This document shows positions 9,002-17,573 of a stretch of 48,066 nucleotides of DNA, piece by piece. Position 1 is the first letter of the stretch. The number at the start of each line of letters is the position of its first letter. This DNA comes from Serratia ureilytica (GTDB lineage: Bacteria > Pseudomonadota > Gammaproteobacteria > Enterobacterales > Enterobacteriaceae). The notes under the pieces were generated by a model, which had not been told where the DNA came from, searched no databases, and was given only the letters and a program-made list of their open reading frames with translations. The stretch covers positions 1-48,066 of the forward strand of contig NZ_JABXOF010000019.1 of assembly GCF_013375155.1 (NCBI RefSeq). The letters are read 5' to 3'. A program made the translations under genes and the position numbers.

Positions 9002-9820
9002 TTAACGGATGGTTTTCGGCGTCACTACGCGGCGAGCGCCGATGTAGTGGTTCTGCCAATAGTCGTTATCAAGCTGGCTGATGCGGATCTCTTCGCCGGT
9101 GCGCGGCGACTGGATGAATTTGCCGTTGCCGAGGTAGACGCCGACATGATCCGCCACGCCGCGGTTGTTAATGCGGAAGAACACCAGATCGCCGCTTTCC
9201 AGTTCGCTTTTCTTGATCGGCGCCGCGTCGCGCAGGTGATACATTTCGTTGGCGGTGCGCGGCATCTTGATTTTCACCACGTCTTTATAGGCGTAATAGA
9301 TGAGGCCGCTGCAGTCAAAGCCGGTGCGCGGCGAGCTGCCGCCCCAGCGGTAAGGCTTGCCCATCTGATCCATCAGCTTGGCCATCGCGGTCTGCTTGGC
9401 GTGCTGGTAACGCTTTTTGTGCGCTGGGCTGAGTTTCAATGGTTTTTCATCACGCGCCAGCTTGGCGGTGGCCATACCGGCTTCGCGGTGGCGGCCATAG
9501 CCTTTTTTGTAGCCCTTTTTCGGCGGGGTGACTTTAATTTTGGCGGTTTTCTGCGCTTTGACCTTGGGTTTGGCGCTGACGATCTTTTTCGCGCTTTTCT
9601 CGCTTTTGACCTTGGCGGTCTTGGTTTTTTTCTCGGGGGCCGTCACTTTGGCTTTTTTGGCGGCTTTATCCGCTTTCTTTTTTCTGCGGTCATCGGGCCG
9701 CGCTTCATTGGCATGGCTTTTACGCTGCTCGGCGGCAACACGCGCCTGTGGCGCAGCGTGCGCCAAATTGAAGAAGAGCTGCGTAAACAGCAGCGCAAAG
9801 AGCGTAAGAATTAAACGCAT
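9002..9820 (-). CDS. mepH: NlpC/P60 murein endopeptidase MepH
   Basis: A 272-residue periplasmic DD-endopeptidase that cleaves peptidoglycan cross-links to allow insertion of new strands. It has a signal peptide (MRLILTLFALLFTQLFFNLAHA), then a long Lys/Ala-rich low-complexity linker (about residues 30-105), then the NlpC/P60 domain. The catalytic Cys is in FDCSGLIYYAY, the His in DHVGVYLGNGKF, and WGGSSPRTG precedes the Cys as in the family. The length equals E. coli YdhO/MepH (271). The gene keeps its E. coli place between sodB and grxD. Confidence 0.92.
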   Translation of the reverse strand: MRLILTLFALLFTQLFFNLAHAAPQARVAAEQRKSHANEARPDDRRKKKADKAAKKAKVTAPEKKTKTAKVKSEKSAKKIVSAKPKVKAQKTAKIKVTPPKKGYKKGYGRHREAGMATAKLARDEKPLKLSPAHKKRYQHAKQTAMAKLMDQMGKPYRWGGSSPRTGFDCSGLIYYAYKDVVKIKMPRTANEMYHLRDAAPIKKSELESGDLVFFRINNRGVADHVGVYLGNGKFIQSPRTGEEIRISQLDNDYWQNHYIGARRVVTPKTIR

Positions 9821-10236
9821 GTCGACGTCACCAACCTTGGCCCCGAAACGGATATCGAAAGAGTTACAGTATTCCCGAATTTCGCCATATAAAACAGCGA
9901 AGAACTCATAAATAATAATCCATATTGTGAGAAAACGTTAATGACATTTTTTTTGGTTTAAAATCAGCCTGTTGGTGTATAAAAAAGCGCCAGGCGGCGG
10001 TAGCGGATATAATTAAGCCGCGCCGTCATCGCGGCGCAATATATTAGTGAAATGGTCGGATTAAAAATGTTATTCTCAACGTATGTTTTGACCGGAATGA
10101 CGTGGCCGGTGAAACGCGATCGGCGGCGGGCGAATATCCTTGCAAAAGATGGCGTTTTCTTGCGACTGTTCCAGCCGCTACAATAGCCCGCGTGATGCAT
10201 GTTGTAGCCATGAAATGTGGCTTGAGGAAGCAATAA
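9821..10236. other. mepH-grxD divergent intergenic region
   Basis: A 416-bp region without a supportable gene. ORFs read through it have no family features. It contains a GC hairpin (GCGCCG / CGGCGC, 10020-10037) not followed by T residues, and a grxD -10 candidate TACAAT at 10179-10184. Nothing else stands out. Confidence 0.45.
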
Positions 10237-10584
10237 ATGACGACGACACTTGAAAAAATTCAGCACCAGATCGCTGAAAACCCGATTCTGCTGTACATGA
10301 AGGGTTCGCCAAAGCTGCCGAGCTGCGGCTTCTCTGCGCAGGCTGTGCAAGCGCTGTCCGCCTGCGGCGAGCGTTTCGCCTATGTGGATATTCTGCAAAA
10401 CCCGGACATCCGCGCCGAGTTGCCAAAATACGCCAACTGGCCGACTTTCCCGCAGCTGTGGGTAGACGGTGAGCTGGTCGGCGGTTGCGATATCATCATC
10501 GAAATGTATCAGCGCGGCGAATTGCAGCAGCTGATCAAAGAAACGGCAGAAAAGTATAAAGCGCAGGAAGACCAGCAGTCTTAA
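10237..10584 (+). CDS. grxD: Monothiol glutaredoxin GrxD
   Basis: A 115-residue CGFS-type monothiol glutaredoxin, involved in iron-sulfur cluster trafficking rather than disulfide reduction. The active-site motif CGFS lies at about residues 30-33 (KLPSCGFSAQAVQAL) after the typical YMKGSPKLP. The glutathione-binding WPTFPQLWVDGELVGGCDI follows. The single CGFS cysteine and the conserved Lys of YMKG are both present. Length equals E. coli GrxD (115). It is followed by an intrinsic terminator. Confidence 0.97.
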   Translation: MTTTLEKIQHQIAENPILLYMKGSPKLPSCGFSAQAVQALSACGERFAYVDILQNPDIRAELPKYANWPTFPQLWVDGELVGGCDIIIEMYQRGELQQLIKETAEKYKAQEDQQS

Positions 10585-10611
10585 TCGACAGACTTGCGGT
10601 TATCGCGTAAC

Positions 10612-10646
10612 GGGCGGCGCCAGTGCAAACTGGGCCGCCTTTTTTA
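10612..10646 (+). terminator. grxD terminator
   Basis: A stem GGCGGC-CCAGT with ACTGG-GCCGCC (one bulge) is followed directly by six T at 10640-10645. Confidence 0.8.
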
Positions 10647-10652
10647 TTGGGC

Positions 10653-11303
10653 CTATTCGGCGAGATCGCCGGCGGGCAGCGGCCAGCCGCCGAGACGCTT
10701 CCAGCGGTTAACCAGCTCACAAAACAGCAGGGCGGTTTGTTCGGTGTCGTACAGCGCGGAGTGCGCCTGGCTGCTGTCGAACGGCATGCCGGCGGCGATG
10801 CAGGCTTTGGCCAGCACCGTTTGCCCCAGCACCAGGCCGCTCAGCGCAGCGGTGTCGAAGGTGGCGAACGGATGGAACGGATTACGCTTCAAGCCGGCGC
10901 GTTCGGCCGCGGCCATCAGGAAGCTGTGATCGAAGTTGGCGTTGTGCGCGACGATAATGGCCCGGTTGCAACCGCGATCCTTGAGCCCTTTGCGCACCGC
11001 TTTGAAAATGGCGTGCAGCGCGTCGTATTCGCTGACCGCACCGCGCAGCGGGTTGTGCGGATCGATGCCGTTAAACGCCAGCGCTTCCGGTTGCAGGTTG
11101 GCGCCCTCGAAAGGCTCCACGTGGAAGTGCAGGGTTTCGTCGCGCTGCAGCCAGCCGTCTTCATCCATTTTCAGCGTCACGGCGGCGATTTCCAGCAGCG
11201 CATCGGTATTGGCGTTGAAGCCGGCGGTTTCAACATCTATTACTACGGGATAAAACCCACGAAAACGACCACTCAGGGCGTTAAGATCACTTTTTTCGGC
11301 CAT
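10653..11303 (-). CDS. rnt: Ribonuclease T
   Basis: A 216-residue DEDD-family 3'-5' exoribonuclease that trims the 3' ends of tRNA and other stable RNA. Exo I is [11 protein letters not shown] (Asp and Glu ligands), Exo II is [12 protein letters not shown], and Exo III is [12 protein letters not shown] chose the Met at 11303 ([10 protein letters not shown]), which gives the E. coli length (215). An in-frame Met at 11336 adds 11 residues with no ribosome site and no homology. In E. coli lhr lies between grxD and rnt; it is absent here. Confidence 0.95.
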   Translation of the reverse strand: MAEKSDLNALSGRFRGFYPVVIDVETAGFNANTDALLEIAAVTLKMDEDGWLQRDETLHFHVEPFEGANLQPEALAFNGIDPHNPLRGAVSEYDALHAIFKAVRKGLKDRGCNRAIIVAHNANFDHSFLMAAAERAGLKRNPFHPFATFDTAALSGLVLGQTVLAKACIAAGMPFDSSQAHSALYDTEQTALLFCELVNRWKRLGGWPLPAGDLAE

Positions 11304-11385
11304 CAGTTTCTTATCTTCATCGAATGCAGCGCGCATTATGGCAAATTTTGCGCCCGGTTGCAGGCGCTATCGCGCGGAGAATCAG

Positions 11386-11405
11386 CGGGGCGCAGGCGCG
11401 CCCCG
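11386..11405 (-). terminator. Hairpin between gloA and rnt
   Basis: A perfect CGGGGCGC / GCGCCCCG stem with a 4-base loop lies just after gloA. There is no T-run, so it may be a stabiliser or a weak terminator. Confidence 0.4.
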
Positions 11406-11413
11406 AGAGAGGC

Positions 11414-11821
<408 letters not shown>

Positions 11822-11877
11822 AATTCCTCTGAATTGACTGTGCCGTGGCAGACGGCGGGTGGATTGAAGCACAAGCG

Positions 11878-11907
11878 AGTATAGCCTTGTCCCGCAAGGG
11901 AATTCAA
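11878..11907 (-). promoter_or_regulatory. gloA promoter
   Basis: Minus-strand TTGAAT (11902-11907), an 18-bp spacer and TATACT (11878-11883) lie 57 bp upstream of the gloA start codon. Confidence 0.6.
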
Positions 11908-11944
11908 CGTGACGAGTTGGTGACGATGTCACTTTTTGCCCCCT

Positions 11945-12100
11945 CGCCATGGGTGTTTAAATATTGATCGAGTGTACCGATCGATACGAAGTAATTGATC
12001 TGCACAATCAATTATCAATTCCGCGCGTAACCGTGTAGAAATTGACCTGTAGCAGATAACAACACCAGGGAACGTCGGCCCGCCTTGTGCGGGCCTTTTT
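11945..12100 (+). ncRNA. Putative small RNA ending in an orphan terminator
   Basis: No plus-strand ORF precedes the strong terminator at 12077-12100. Two stem-loops lie upstream: ATTGATCG with CGATCGAT (11963-11985), and TAATTGAT with ATCAATTA (11992-12014). The layout (two AT-rich hairpins, a single-stranded stretch, then a GC stem with five T) resembles a trans-acting enterobacterial small RNA. The 5' end is a guess; a weak TTGCCC...AAATAT promoter lies at about 11937-11965. I do not recognise a known family. Confidence 0.35.
12077..12100 (+). terminator. Orphan plus-strand terminator
   Basis: A perfect GGCCCGC / GCGGGCC stem with a 5-base loop is followed by five T. The T-run is on the plus strand only, although both flanking genes are on the minus strand. 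Confidence 0.75.
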
Positions 12101-12106
12101 GCGTGC

Positions 12107-12140
12107 ATAAAAAAACGGCCAGGCGGTTGCGTGGCCGTTT
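12107..12140 (-). terminator. nemA terminator
   Basis: An AAACGGCC / GGCCGTTT stem (12113-12140) is followed by a minus-strand T-run. It lies 15 bases after the nemA stop. Confidence 0.8.
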
Positions 12141-12154
12141 AGGGTCAGGACGGG

Positions 12155-13258
12155 TTACTTCGTCAGAAACGGATAGTCGGTATAACCTTCGGCGCCACCG
12201 CCGTAGAAGGTTTCCGGCTTAGGTTCGTTGAGCGGGGCGTGTTGACGGAAACGCTCGACCAAATCCGGATTGGCGATGTAGCTACGGCCAAAGGCCACCG
12301 CGTCGATGAAGCCTTTTTCGATCAACGCTTCGGCTTTTTCAGCGGTGTAGGCGCCGGCGCCGACGATCACCCCTTTAAAGTGGGCGCGCACCGAGTCACG
12401 GAAGGCGTCGGAATACGGTTTGCCGCCGGCCCAGTCCGGTTCGGAGATGTGCAGATAGGCGATGTTGCGTTTGTTCAGCTCTTCCACCAGGTACAGCGCC
12501 GCTTCTTCCTGATCTTCACCGTTGTCCAGGCCGTTGAACGGCCCCAGCGGCGAGATGCGGATGCCGATGTGCTCGGAGCCCCATTCTGCGATGGCGGCGT
12601 CGACCACTTCCAGCGTCAGGCGGGTGCGATTCTCGATGCTGCCGCCGTATTGATCGGTACGCTGGTTAGACGCCGGAGACATGAACTGGTGCAGCAGATA
12701 GCCGTGAGCCGCATGCAGCTCGATAAAGTCGAAGCCGGCTTCACGCGCGTTGGCGGTCGCCTGGCGGAAATCGTTGACGATGCCCGGGATCTCGCTGGTT
12801 TCCAGCGCGCGCGGCGTAGAGGTCGGTACGCGCACCCAGGCGCCGGTTTCGTCACGCACGGTGGTGCGGGTGTCTGCGTTGATCGCCGAAGGGGCGACCG
12901 GCGCTTGTCCGCCCGGCTGGAGGCTGGTGTGGGAGATGCGGCCTACGTGCCACAGCTGTACGGCGATGTGGCCGTTTTTGTCGTGTACCGCCTGCGTGAT
13001 GTGTTTCCACGCGGCGATCTGTTCCGGGGTATGCAGGCCCGGCGCACCGGCGTAGCCTTTCGCCTGGAAGGATATCTGCGTCGCTTCGGTCACGATCAGA
13101 CCGGCGCCGGCGCGCTGCGCATAATACTCCGCCATCAGCGGCGTGGGAATGTCGCCCGGTTCGATGCTGCGCAGACGCGTCAGCGGAGCCATAAACACGC
13201 GGTTGGGCAGGGTGACTGCGCCAACTTTCAGCGGAGAGAGCAATTTTTCAGTCTTCAT
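12155..13258 (-). CDS. nemA: N-ethylmaleimide reductase (Old Yellow Enzyme family)
   Basis: A 367-residue FMN-dependent ene-reductase that reduces electrophilic alkenes, nitro compounds and quinones using NADPH. Family motifs: [10 protein letters not shown] near the start, the substrate-binding His and catalytic Tyr region [13 protein letters not shown] (about residues 180-192), [15 protein letters not shown], and the C-terminal FMN-phosphate region [20 protein letters not shown]. coli NemA has 365 residues. An AGGA ribosome site precedes the ATG. It lies downstream of nemR with an 87-bp gap that holds a second NemR-like box. Confidence 0.95.
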   Translation of the reverse strand: MKTEKLLSPLKVGAVTLPNRVFMAPLTRLRSIEPGDIPTPLMAEYYAQRAGAGLIVTEATQISFQAKGYAGAPGLHTPEQIAAWKHITQAVHDKNGHIAVQLWHVGRISHTSLQPGGQAPVAPSAINADTRTTVRDETGAWVRVPTSTPRALETSEIPGIVNDFRQATANAREAGFDFIELHAAHGYLLHQFMSPASNQRTDQYGGSIENRTRLTLEVVDAAIAEWGSEHIGIRISPLGPFNGLDNGEDQEEAALYLVEELNKRNIAYLHISEPDWAGGKPYSDAFRDSVRAHFKGVIVGAGAYTAEKAEALIEKGFIDAVAFGRSYIANPDLVERFRQHAPLNEPKPETFYGGGAEGYTDYPFLTK

Positions 13259-13276
13259 AGTGCATCCTGTATTTAA

Positions 13277-13291
13277 TAGACCGGTCGTCTA
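13277..13291 (-). promoter_or_regulatory. Second NemR-like operator, directly before nemA
   Basis: TAGACCGGTCGTCTA consists of inverted TAGAC / GTCTA arms separated by five bases. The nemR-proximal box has the same arms separated by six. It lies 19 bp from the nemA start codon, next to AT-rich TATTAAATA on the minus strand that could serve as a -10. Confidence 0.5.
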
Positions 13292-13345
13292 GTTATGGGC
13301 GATAAAAAAACACGAACTGCATTTTCACGAAAAAAGACGGTGGTG

Positions 13346-13954
13346 TTACGGCTGCGGCGGGCGCAGCAGCAACTCGATGCTTTCCAGCGCGCTGGTCAAC
13401 GGGGCCAACGATCGCCGGATCTTGGCGCGCAGCGAGGCGCCGAGCCACAGGGCATACAGCGTCTCTGCAGTTGCCGCCGGGCTCATGGCTACCGACAGCG
13501 ATCCCTCGGCGATGCCGCGCTCAATGGCCGCCTGCAGGTGGCCGATCACCCGGGCGGTCCCGGTTTCCAGCGCATGGCGCATCGGCTCCGACAGGTCGCT
13601 CACCTCGGCGGAGAGTTTCACCGCCAGACAGGCGTTATGACATTCGCTGCGGCAGTGGTAACTGATGGCCTGGGCGTAATACCCCAAGAGCTGGTGGCGG
13701 GCATCGGTGTGCTCGTCGGCAAACAGCTTTTGCATTTGCGCATCATAGTGCGCGAAATAGCGTTGCAGCATCGCTTCGCCGAAGGCTTCCTTCGAGCGGA
13801 AATAGTGGTAGAACGATCCTTTCGGCACGCCCGCCGTGGCCAGCAGTTCGCTCAGCCCCATGCCGGTAAAGCCCAGGCGCAGGCTGAGGGTTTCGCCGGT
13901 GGCGAGCAGATGTTCACGTGTATCCACGTTGCAATGCGTTGATTTGGTCATCAT
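13346..13954 (-). CDS. nemR: TetR-family repressor NemR
   Basis: A 202-residue electrophile- and hypochlorite-responsive repressor of nemA. The N-terminal helix-turn-helix GLSELLATAGVPKGSFYHYF is nearly identical to E. coli NemR. The redox Cys106 context is conserved (ACLAVKLSAEV), as is the sensing Lys (GASLRAKIRRS); the E. coli Cys in VCDLSE is Ser here (VSDLSE). The start is uncertain between ATG codons at 13966, 13954 and 13951; no clear ribosome site precedes any. The predicted transcription start almost coincides with 13954, so the mRNA could be leaderless. Confidence 0.92.
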   Translation of the reverse strand: MMTKSTHCNVDTREHLLATGETLSLRLGFTGMGLSELLATAGVPKGSFYHYFRSKEAFGEAMLQRYFAHYDAQMQKLFADEHTDARHQLLGYYAQAISYHCRSECHNACLAVKLSAEVSDLSEPMRHALETGTARVIGHLQAAIERGIAEGSLSVAMSPAATAETLYALWLGASLRAKIRRSLAPLTSALESIELLLRPPQP

Positions 13955-13961
13955 GGCGCCG

Positions 13962-13990
13962 AGCATAATAGACCGATTGGTCTAGGTCAA
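13962..13990 (-). promoter_or_regulatory. nemR promoter with embedded NemR operator
   Basis: Minus-strand -35 TTGACC (13985-13990), a 17-bp spacer, and -10 TATGCT (13962-13967). The spacer is filled by the 16-bp palindrome TAGACCAATCGGTCTA (13969-13984), which fits the E. coli NemR box (TAGACC, four bases, GGTCTA). Binding there would block polymerase. Confidence 0.78.
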
Positions 13991-13996
13991 TGGGAA

Positions 13997-14024
13997 TAAA
14001 AAAACCGGCGCACAAAACGCCGGT
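13997..14024 (-). terminator. eptA terminator
   Basis: An ACCGGCG / CGCCGGT stem (14004-14024) is followed by a minus-strand T-run. A second small inverted repeat (GCGTAAG / CTTACGC, 14054-14074) overlaps the stop codon. Confidence 0.75.
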
Positions 14025-14068
14025 TGGTCTCAGGCATTGTGCCTCAGCGGCACGCGTAAGTTAAGCGC

Positions 14069-15712
14069 TTACGCCGCGTTGCGGCAGCGTTGCAGAATAT
14101 CCAACTGGGATTGATATTCACGCGTCTGCACATTCAGCATGCCCAGCAGGGTGTGGAACAGATTGTCCTGCGACACGTCGTCCTTTTCCGCCAGCGCGCT
14201 CAGGCACTGGCGATCGATGCCGAAATTGCGCTGATAGTCGGCCGACATCCACATCAGGAATGGCACGTGAGTTTGCTGGCTCGGCGCGAAGACATAAGGC
14301 GTGCCGTGCAGATACATGCCGTTTTCTCCCAGCGATTCGCCGTGATCGGACAGGTAGACCAGCGCGGTATTGAACCGGTCGTCATACTGCTGCAGCAGCT
14401 TGATGGTGGCATCGAGCATCGCGTCGGTATACAGGATCGAGTTGTCGTAGGTGTTCACCAGCTGTTCATGGCTGCAATCCTGGATCTGATTGCTGTTGCA
14501 GGTCGGCGAAAACGTCTGGAACTGCGGCGTGCTGCGGCGGTAATAAGCCGGGCCGTGGCTGCCCATCTGGTGCAACACGATCACGCCGTCGTCTTTCAGG
14601 CTATTGATGTAGTCGTTCAGTTCGTACAACAGCACATTGTCCATGCAAACTTCGCCGTCACAGTCCTGCGGCAGTTTCAGTTTGGTCATGTCGATGTGCG
14701 GCACCCGATCGCAGGCGCCTTTGCAGCCGCCGTCGTTATCACGCCACAGCACGTTGACGCCGGCATGCGCCAGCACGTCGAGCATGCCTTCCTGGTGCGT
14801 CGCCTGAGTTGCGTCGTACGCTTTGCGCGGCATATTGGAGAACATGCAGGGGACGGAGATCGCCGTTTCGGTGCCGCAAGAGCTGGCGTTCTTGAAATAG
14901 ACCACGTTGTCCTGCTTGAGGCGCGGGTTGGTCTCGCGATCGTAGCCCCCGAGAGAGAAGTTTTCGGCGCGGGCGGTTTCGCCCACCACCAGGATCACCA
15001 GCGTTTTCTTGGCCTGTCCGGCGATCAGCGGCCCTTTGCGCGCGTCTTCACCGATCTTCACCAGCGGCAGATTGCGCGTGAAGTAGCGCTGCTCGGTAAA
15101 CTTGATGGTGCCGGCGACGAAGTTGGAAGGCGTTAACATCTTCACCACGCTTTTATTGTTGCGGATCAGCGAAGCGTAGTCTTTGTAGAACAGCGCGGCG
15201 ATGATCAGGATCACCACCAATGACAGCATGACGTTGGCGGCGCGCAGCCCAACCATGTACCACCAGGGGCGGGTCTGGCGAATATGGGTGAAGCAAACCG
15301 CCGCCGCCGGCAGGACGCCGAGCAGCGCCAGCCACAGCCCCATGCGCGGCGTCAGCAACGCCGTCGCTTCGTGGGTGTTGGTTTCAAAGGCGTTTTGCAT
15401 CATGTTGCCGTCGATCACCACGCCATAGCTGTACATGAAATAGTTGGCTGCGGCGCTGCCGAGCAAGAAAAAGACGATCAGTGGTTTGCGCAGGTAGGGC
15501 ACGGTCAACACGCTGAAGATAATATTCAGCGCACAGAAGATCACCACCGGCATGCTGGCGGCGAATATCACGCTGTGGACGCTATCGAAGGTGATATACG
15601 ACCAGGCGCGATGCAGGAATAACGCGTTTTGGAACAGAGTGAAGAACAGGGCGGTGGCGAGGATAAAACCGAGGCTGTTGCACTGTAAGCGTTGACGTAA
15701 CCACATTGCCAA
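14069..15712 (-). CDS. eptA: Lipid A phosphoethanolamine transferase EptA
   Basis: A 547-residue inner-membrane enzyme that moves phosphoethanolamine from phosphatidylethanolamine onto lipid A, lowering its negative charge and polymyxin binding. It has five N-terminal membrane helices, then a periplasmic alkaline-phosphatase-like domain. The zinc and nucleophile motifs are VVGETARAENFSLGGY, the nucleophile Thr in GTETAISVPCMF, and the LSDHGESLGENG metal site. Length equals E. coli EptA (547). The likely start is TTG at 15712, seven bases after AGGA; ATG at 15706 is the alternative. In E. coli eptA heads eptA-basRS, which is not the case here. Confidence 0.92.
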   Translation of the reverse strand: MAMWLRQRLQCNSLGFILATALFFTLFQNALFLHRAWSYITFDSVHSVIFAASMPVVIFCALNIIFSVLTVPYLRKPLIVFFLLGSAAANYFMYSYGVVIDGNMMQNAFETNTHEATALLTPRMGLWLALLGVLPAAAVCFTHIRQTRPWWYMVGLRAANVMLSLVVILIIAALFYKDYASLIRNNKSVVKMLTPSNFVAGTIKFTEQRYFTRNLPLVKIGEDARKGPLIAGQAKKTLVILVVGETARAENFSLGGYDRETNPRLKQDNVVYFKNASSCGTETAISVPCMFSNMPRKAYDATQATHQEGMLDVLAHAGVNVLWRDNDGGCKGACDRVPHIDMTKLKLPQDCDGEVCMDNVLLYELNDYINSLKDDGVIVLHQMGSHGPAYYRRSTPQFQTFSPTCNSNQIQDCSHEQLVNTYDNSILYTDAMLDATIKLLQQYDDRFNTALVYLSDHGESLGENGMYLHGTPYVFAPSQQTHVPFLMWMSADYQRNFGIDRQCLSALAEKDDVSQDNLFHTLLGMLNVQTREYQSQLDILQRCRNAA

Positions 15713-15759
15713 ATCTGGATCCTGAGAGTAGATAATGCCTTGAAATCTACCGGATGAAA

Positions 15760-15776
15760 CTTAAGAAAACCTTAGA
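15760..15776 (-). promoter_or_regulatory. Putative PmrA (BasR) box upstream of eptA
   Basis: Minus-strand TCTAAG, five bases (GTTTT), CTTAAG. The PmrA consensus is YTTAAK-N5-YTTAAK: the second half is perfect and the first has one mismatch. It lies 48 bp upstream of the eptA start, with a CATTAT -10 candidate 22 bp further downstream. Confidence 0.55.
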
Positions 15777-15806
15777 AATTCAGAATACTGGCGGCGGCGA
15801 ACGCGG

Positions 15807-15832
15807 GAAAACGCCAGGCCGGTGGCCTGGCG
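15807..15832 (-). terminator. Terminator of the Rossmann-reductase gene
   Basis: A CGCCAGGCC / GGCCTGGCG stem with a 3-base loop (15812-15832) is followed by TTTT on the minus strand. Confidence 0.7.
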
Positions 15833-15842
15833 GTGAGGGGAA

Positions 15843-16484
15843 TTAGTAGGCGGCGGTGAATTGGGCGCGAATAAACTGAGGTTTTTCAATCTCATCGACG
15901 ATAGCCACCGCCAGATCTTCCACCGAAATGCTGGCCGGCGCGTCGCCGTTCATCAGCAGCTGCGTGGTGCCGAGGCGGAACTGGCCGGTGCGTTTGCCCG
16001 GTTCCAGCAGGGCGGCCGGAGAGAGATAGGTCCAGTCGAGCGCTGATTCGTTGCGCAGTTTATTGCGCAGATCGCGCACCGCCTGCGCGCCGGGGCGGAT
16101 ATTTTCCGGGAATTGCGGCGTATCCACCAGTTCAACGCCCGGCGCCACTTCCAGGCTGCCTGCGCCGCCCACCACCAACAGGCGCTTGACGCCTGACTGC
16201 TCGACCGCGGTAAGGATCTGCTGGGCGCCGCGCGTAGTCTTCTCATACAGGTTGTCTTCGCCCCAGCCGGGATTGTAGGCGCTGATCACCGCATCCTGAC
16301 CGTGCAATTGCCCCGCCAGCCAGGCGGTATCGGCGACGTCGCCCAGCGCGACGGTCAGATTGGCGTGGTCCGGCAAATCTTTTTTCTGACGGGCGATCGC
16401 CGTTACCTGAATGCCGCGAGCCAGCGCTTCATCCACCACACGGCGGCCAACAAAACCGGTTGCTCCAATAATGGCTACTTTCAT
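15843..16484 (-). CDS. NAD(P)-binding Rossmann-fold reductase (atypical SDR)
   Basis: A 213-residue putative oxidoreductase of the NAD(P)H-binding, NmrA/flavin-reductase-like group (COG2910-type). The N-terminal nucleotide motif is GATGFVGRRVV (residues 8-18), and a conserved VVGGAGSLEV follows the fourth strand. It ends with IRAQFTAAY and has no membrane or signal segment. It is divergent from a LysR regulator with a 138-bp shared gap, a common layout for a regulator and its target. The substrate cannot be deduced. E. coli lacks this pair at this place. Confidence 0.75.
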   Translation of the reverse strand: MKVAIIGATGFVGRRVVDEALARGIQVTAIARQKKDLPDHANLTVALGDVADTAWLAGQLHGQDAVISAYNPGWGEDNLYEKTTRGAQQILTAVEQSGVKRLLVVGGAGSLEVAPGVELVDTPQFPENIRPGAQAVRDLRNKLRNESALDWTYLSPAALLEPGKRTGQFRLGTTQLLMNGDAPASISVEDLAVAIVDEIEKPQFIRAQFTAAY

Positions 16485-16622
16485 CTGTATGCTCCTTCAG
16501 GGATGGGTCAGTATCGTAAGGCAGGCCGATGTGCCTGCTGCGTGGGATCTACTCTAGTCCTTAACAATAGCCGTGATTAGTGCCATATTCATGCTTTCTT
16601 GATTAAGTAAAACTTCATAATC

Positions 16623-17552
16623 GTGGATAAACTCAATCGAATGGCGGTGTTCGCCACCGTAGTGGCGGAGGGATCGTTGGCCGGTGCGGCGCGGCGGCTG
16701 GGCATGACGCCGTCGGCGGTCAGTCAGCATATGCGCTCGCTGGAGAAGGCGCTCGGGGTGCCGCTGTTGCACCGCTCCACCCGCCGTCTGGCGTTGACCG
16801 AGGCGGGGGCGGCGTTTTATCCCGGCTGCGAGGCGATGTTGCAACAGGCGCAGCAGGCGGAGCAGCGGCTGGCGGAACTGCGGGACACGCTGGTGGGCGA
16901 GCTGCGCATCGCCACTCCGGTTGGCATCGGCGGCCGCTCGTTGGCGGAGGCGCTGGCGCCGCTGTTGCAGGCGCATCCCAAGCTGACGCTGCGGGTGCTG
17001 GCAGACGATCGCATCGTCGACATGATAGAACAGCGGGTCGACATTGCGCTGCGCGCCAATCGTCAACTGGCGGACGCCAATATGATCGCTCACCCGCTGA
17101 CGGCGTGGCCGATGGTGCTGTGCGCGGCGCCGCGTTACCTCAGCCAGCATGGGGTGCCGGAAAAGCCGCAGGATTTGGTGCAGCACCGCTGGATCTCCAG
17201 CGGCTACAGCGGGGCCCATCTGGATTTGCTGCATCAATCCGGCCAGCAGGTCAAGCTGCGGCTGGCGGAGGGGCAGATCGTCAGCGAGAGCATGAACGTG
17301 ATGCGCGCCTTTACCCGCGCCGGTCTGGGCATTTCCGTTCAGCCGCTGTATGAAATTGGCGACGAGCTGCAGCGCGGCGAGCTGTTGCTGCTGTTGCCGG
17401 AGTGGCGGCCGGCGCCGCTGCGGCTGCACGCGCTGACGCTGGAACGCACTATGCCGGAGAAAAGCCGCCAGGCGCTGCGCTATTTGCGCGACTATTTTCG
17501 CCGCAATGGCGAAAAGGGACTTGCCAGCGGCGGCGATGACGTCTTCAATTAG
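16623..17552 (+). CDS. LysR-family transcriptional regulator
   Basis: A 309-residue LysR-type regulator with the winged helix-turn-helix at residues 17-36 (GSLAGAARRLGMTPSAVSQH) and an inducer-binding domain. It belongs to the large group typified by MDKLNRMAVFATVVAEGSL starts, to which many local regulators of divergent reductases belong. The start is GTG. It is divergent from the Rossmann-fold reductase gene, which it probably controls. It is followed after 21 bp by ydhL, which has its own strong ribosome site. No effector can be named. Confidence 0.85.
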   Translation: MDKLNRMAVFATVVAEGSLAGAARRLGMTPSAVSQHMRSLEKALGVPLLHRSTRRLALTEAGAAFYPGCEAMLQQAQQAEQRLAELRDTLVGELRIATPVGIGGRSLAEALAPLLQAHPKLTLRVLADDRIVDMIEQRVDIALRANRQLADANMIAHPLTAWPMVLCAAPRYLSQHGVPEKPQDLVQHRWISSGYSGAHLDLLHQSGQQVKLRLAEGQIVSESMNVMRAFTRAGLGISVQPLYEIGDELQRGELLLLLPEWRPAPLRLHALTLERTMPEKSRQALRYLRDYFRRNGEKGLASGGDDVFN

Positions 17553-17573
17553 CAGGAGAATGCAGGAGGGCCC

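Larger units (their letters stand above)
11822..12154. other. gloA-nemA intergenic region
   Basis: A 333-bp gap that is much shorter or absent in the E. coli nemRA-gloA operon. It holds the gloA promoter (11878-11907), a GTGAC/GTCAC inverted repeat (11920-11932), an orphan structured plus-strand segment ending in a terminator (11945-12100), and the nemA terminator. Confidence 0.6.

Noticed and set aside
9560..9700. Transposon-like Lys/Ala repeat in mepH
   Set aside because: A low-complexity linker between signal peptide and NlpC/P60 domain, also present in E. coli MepH.
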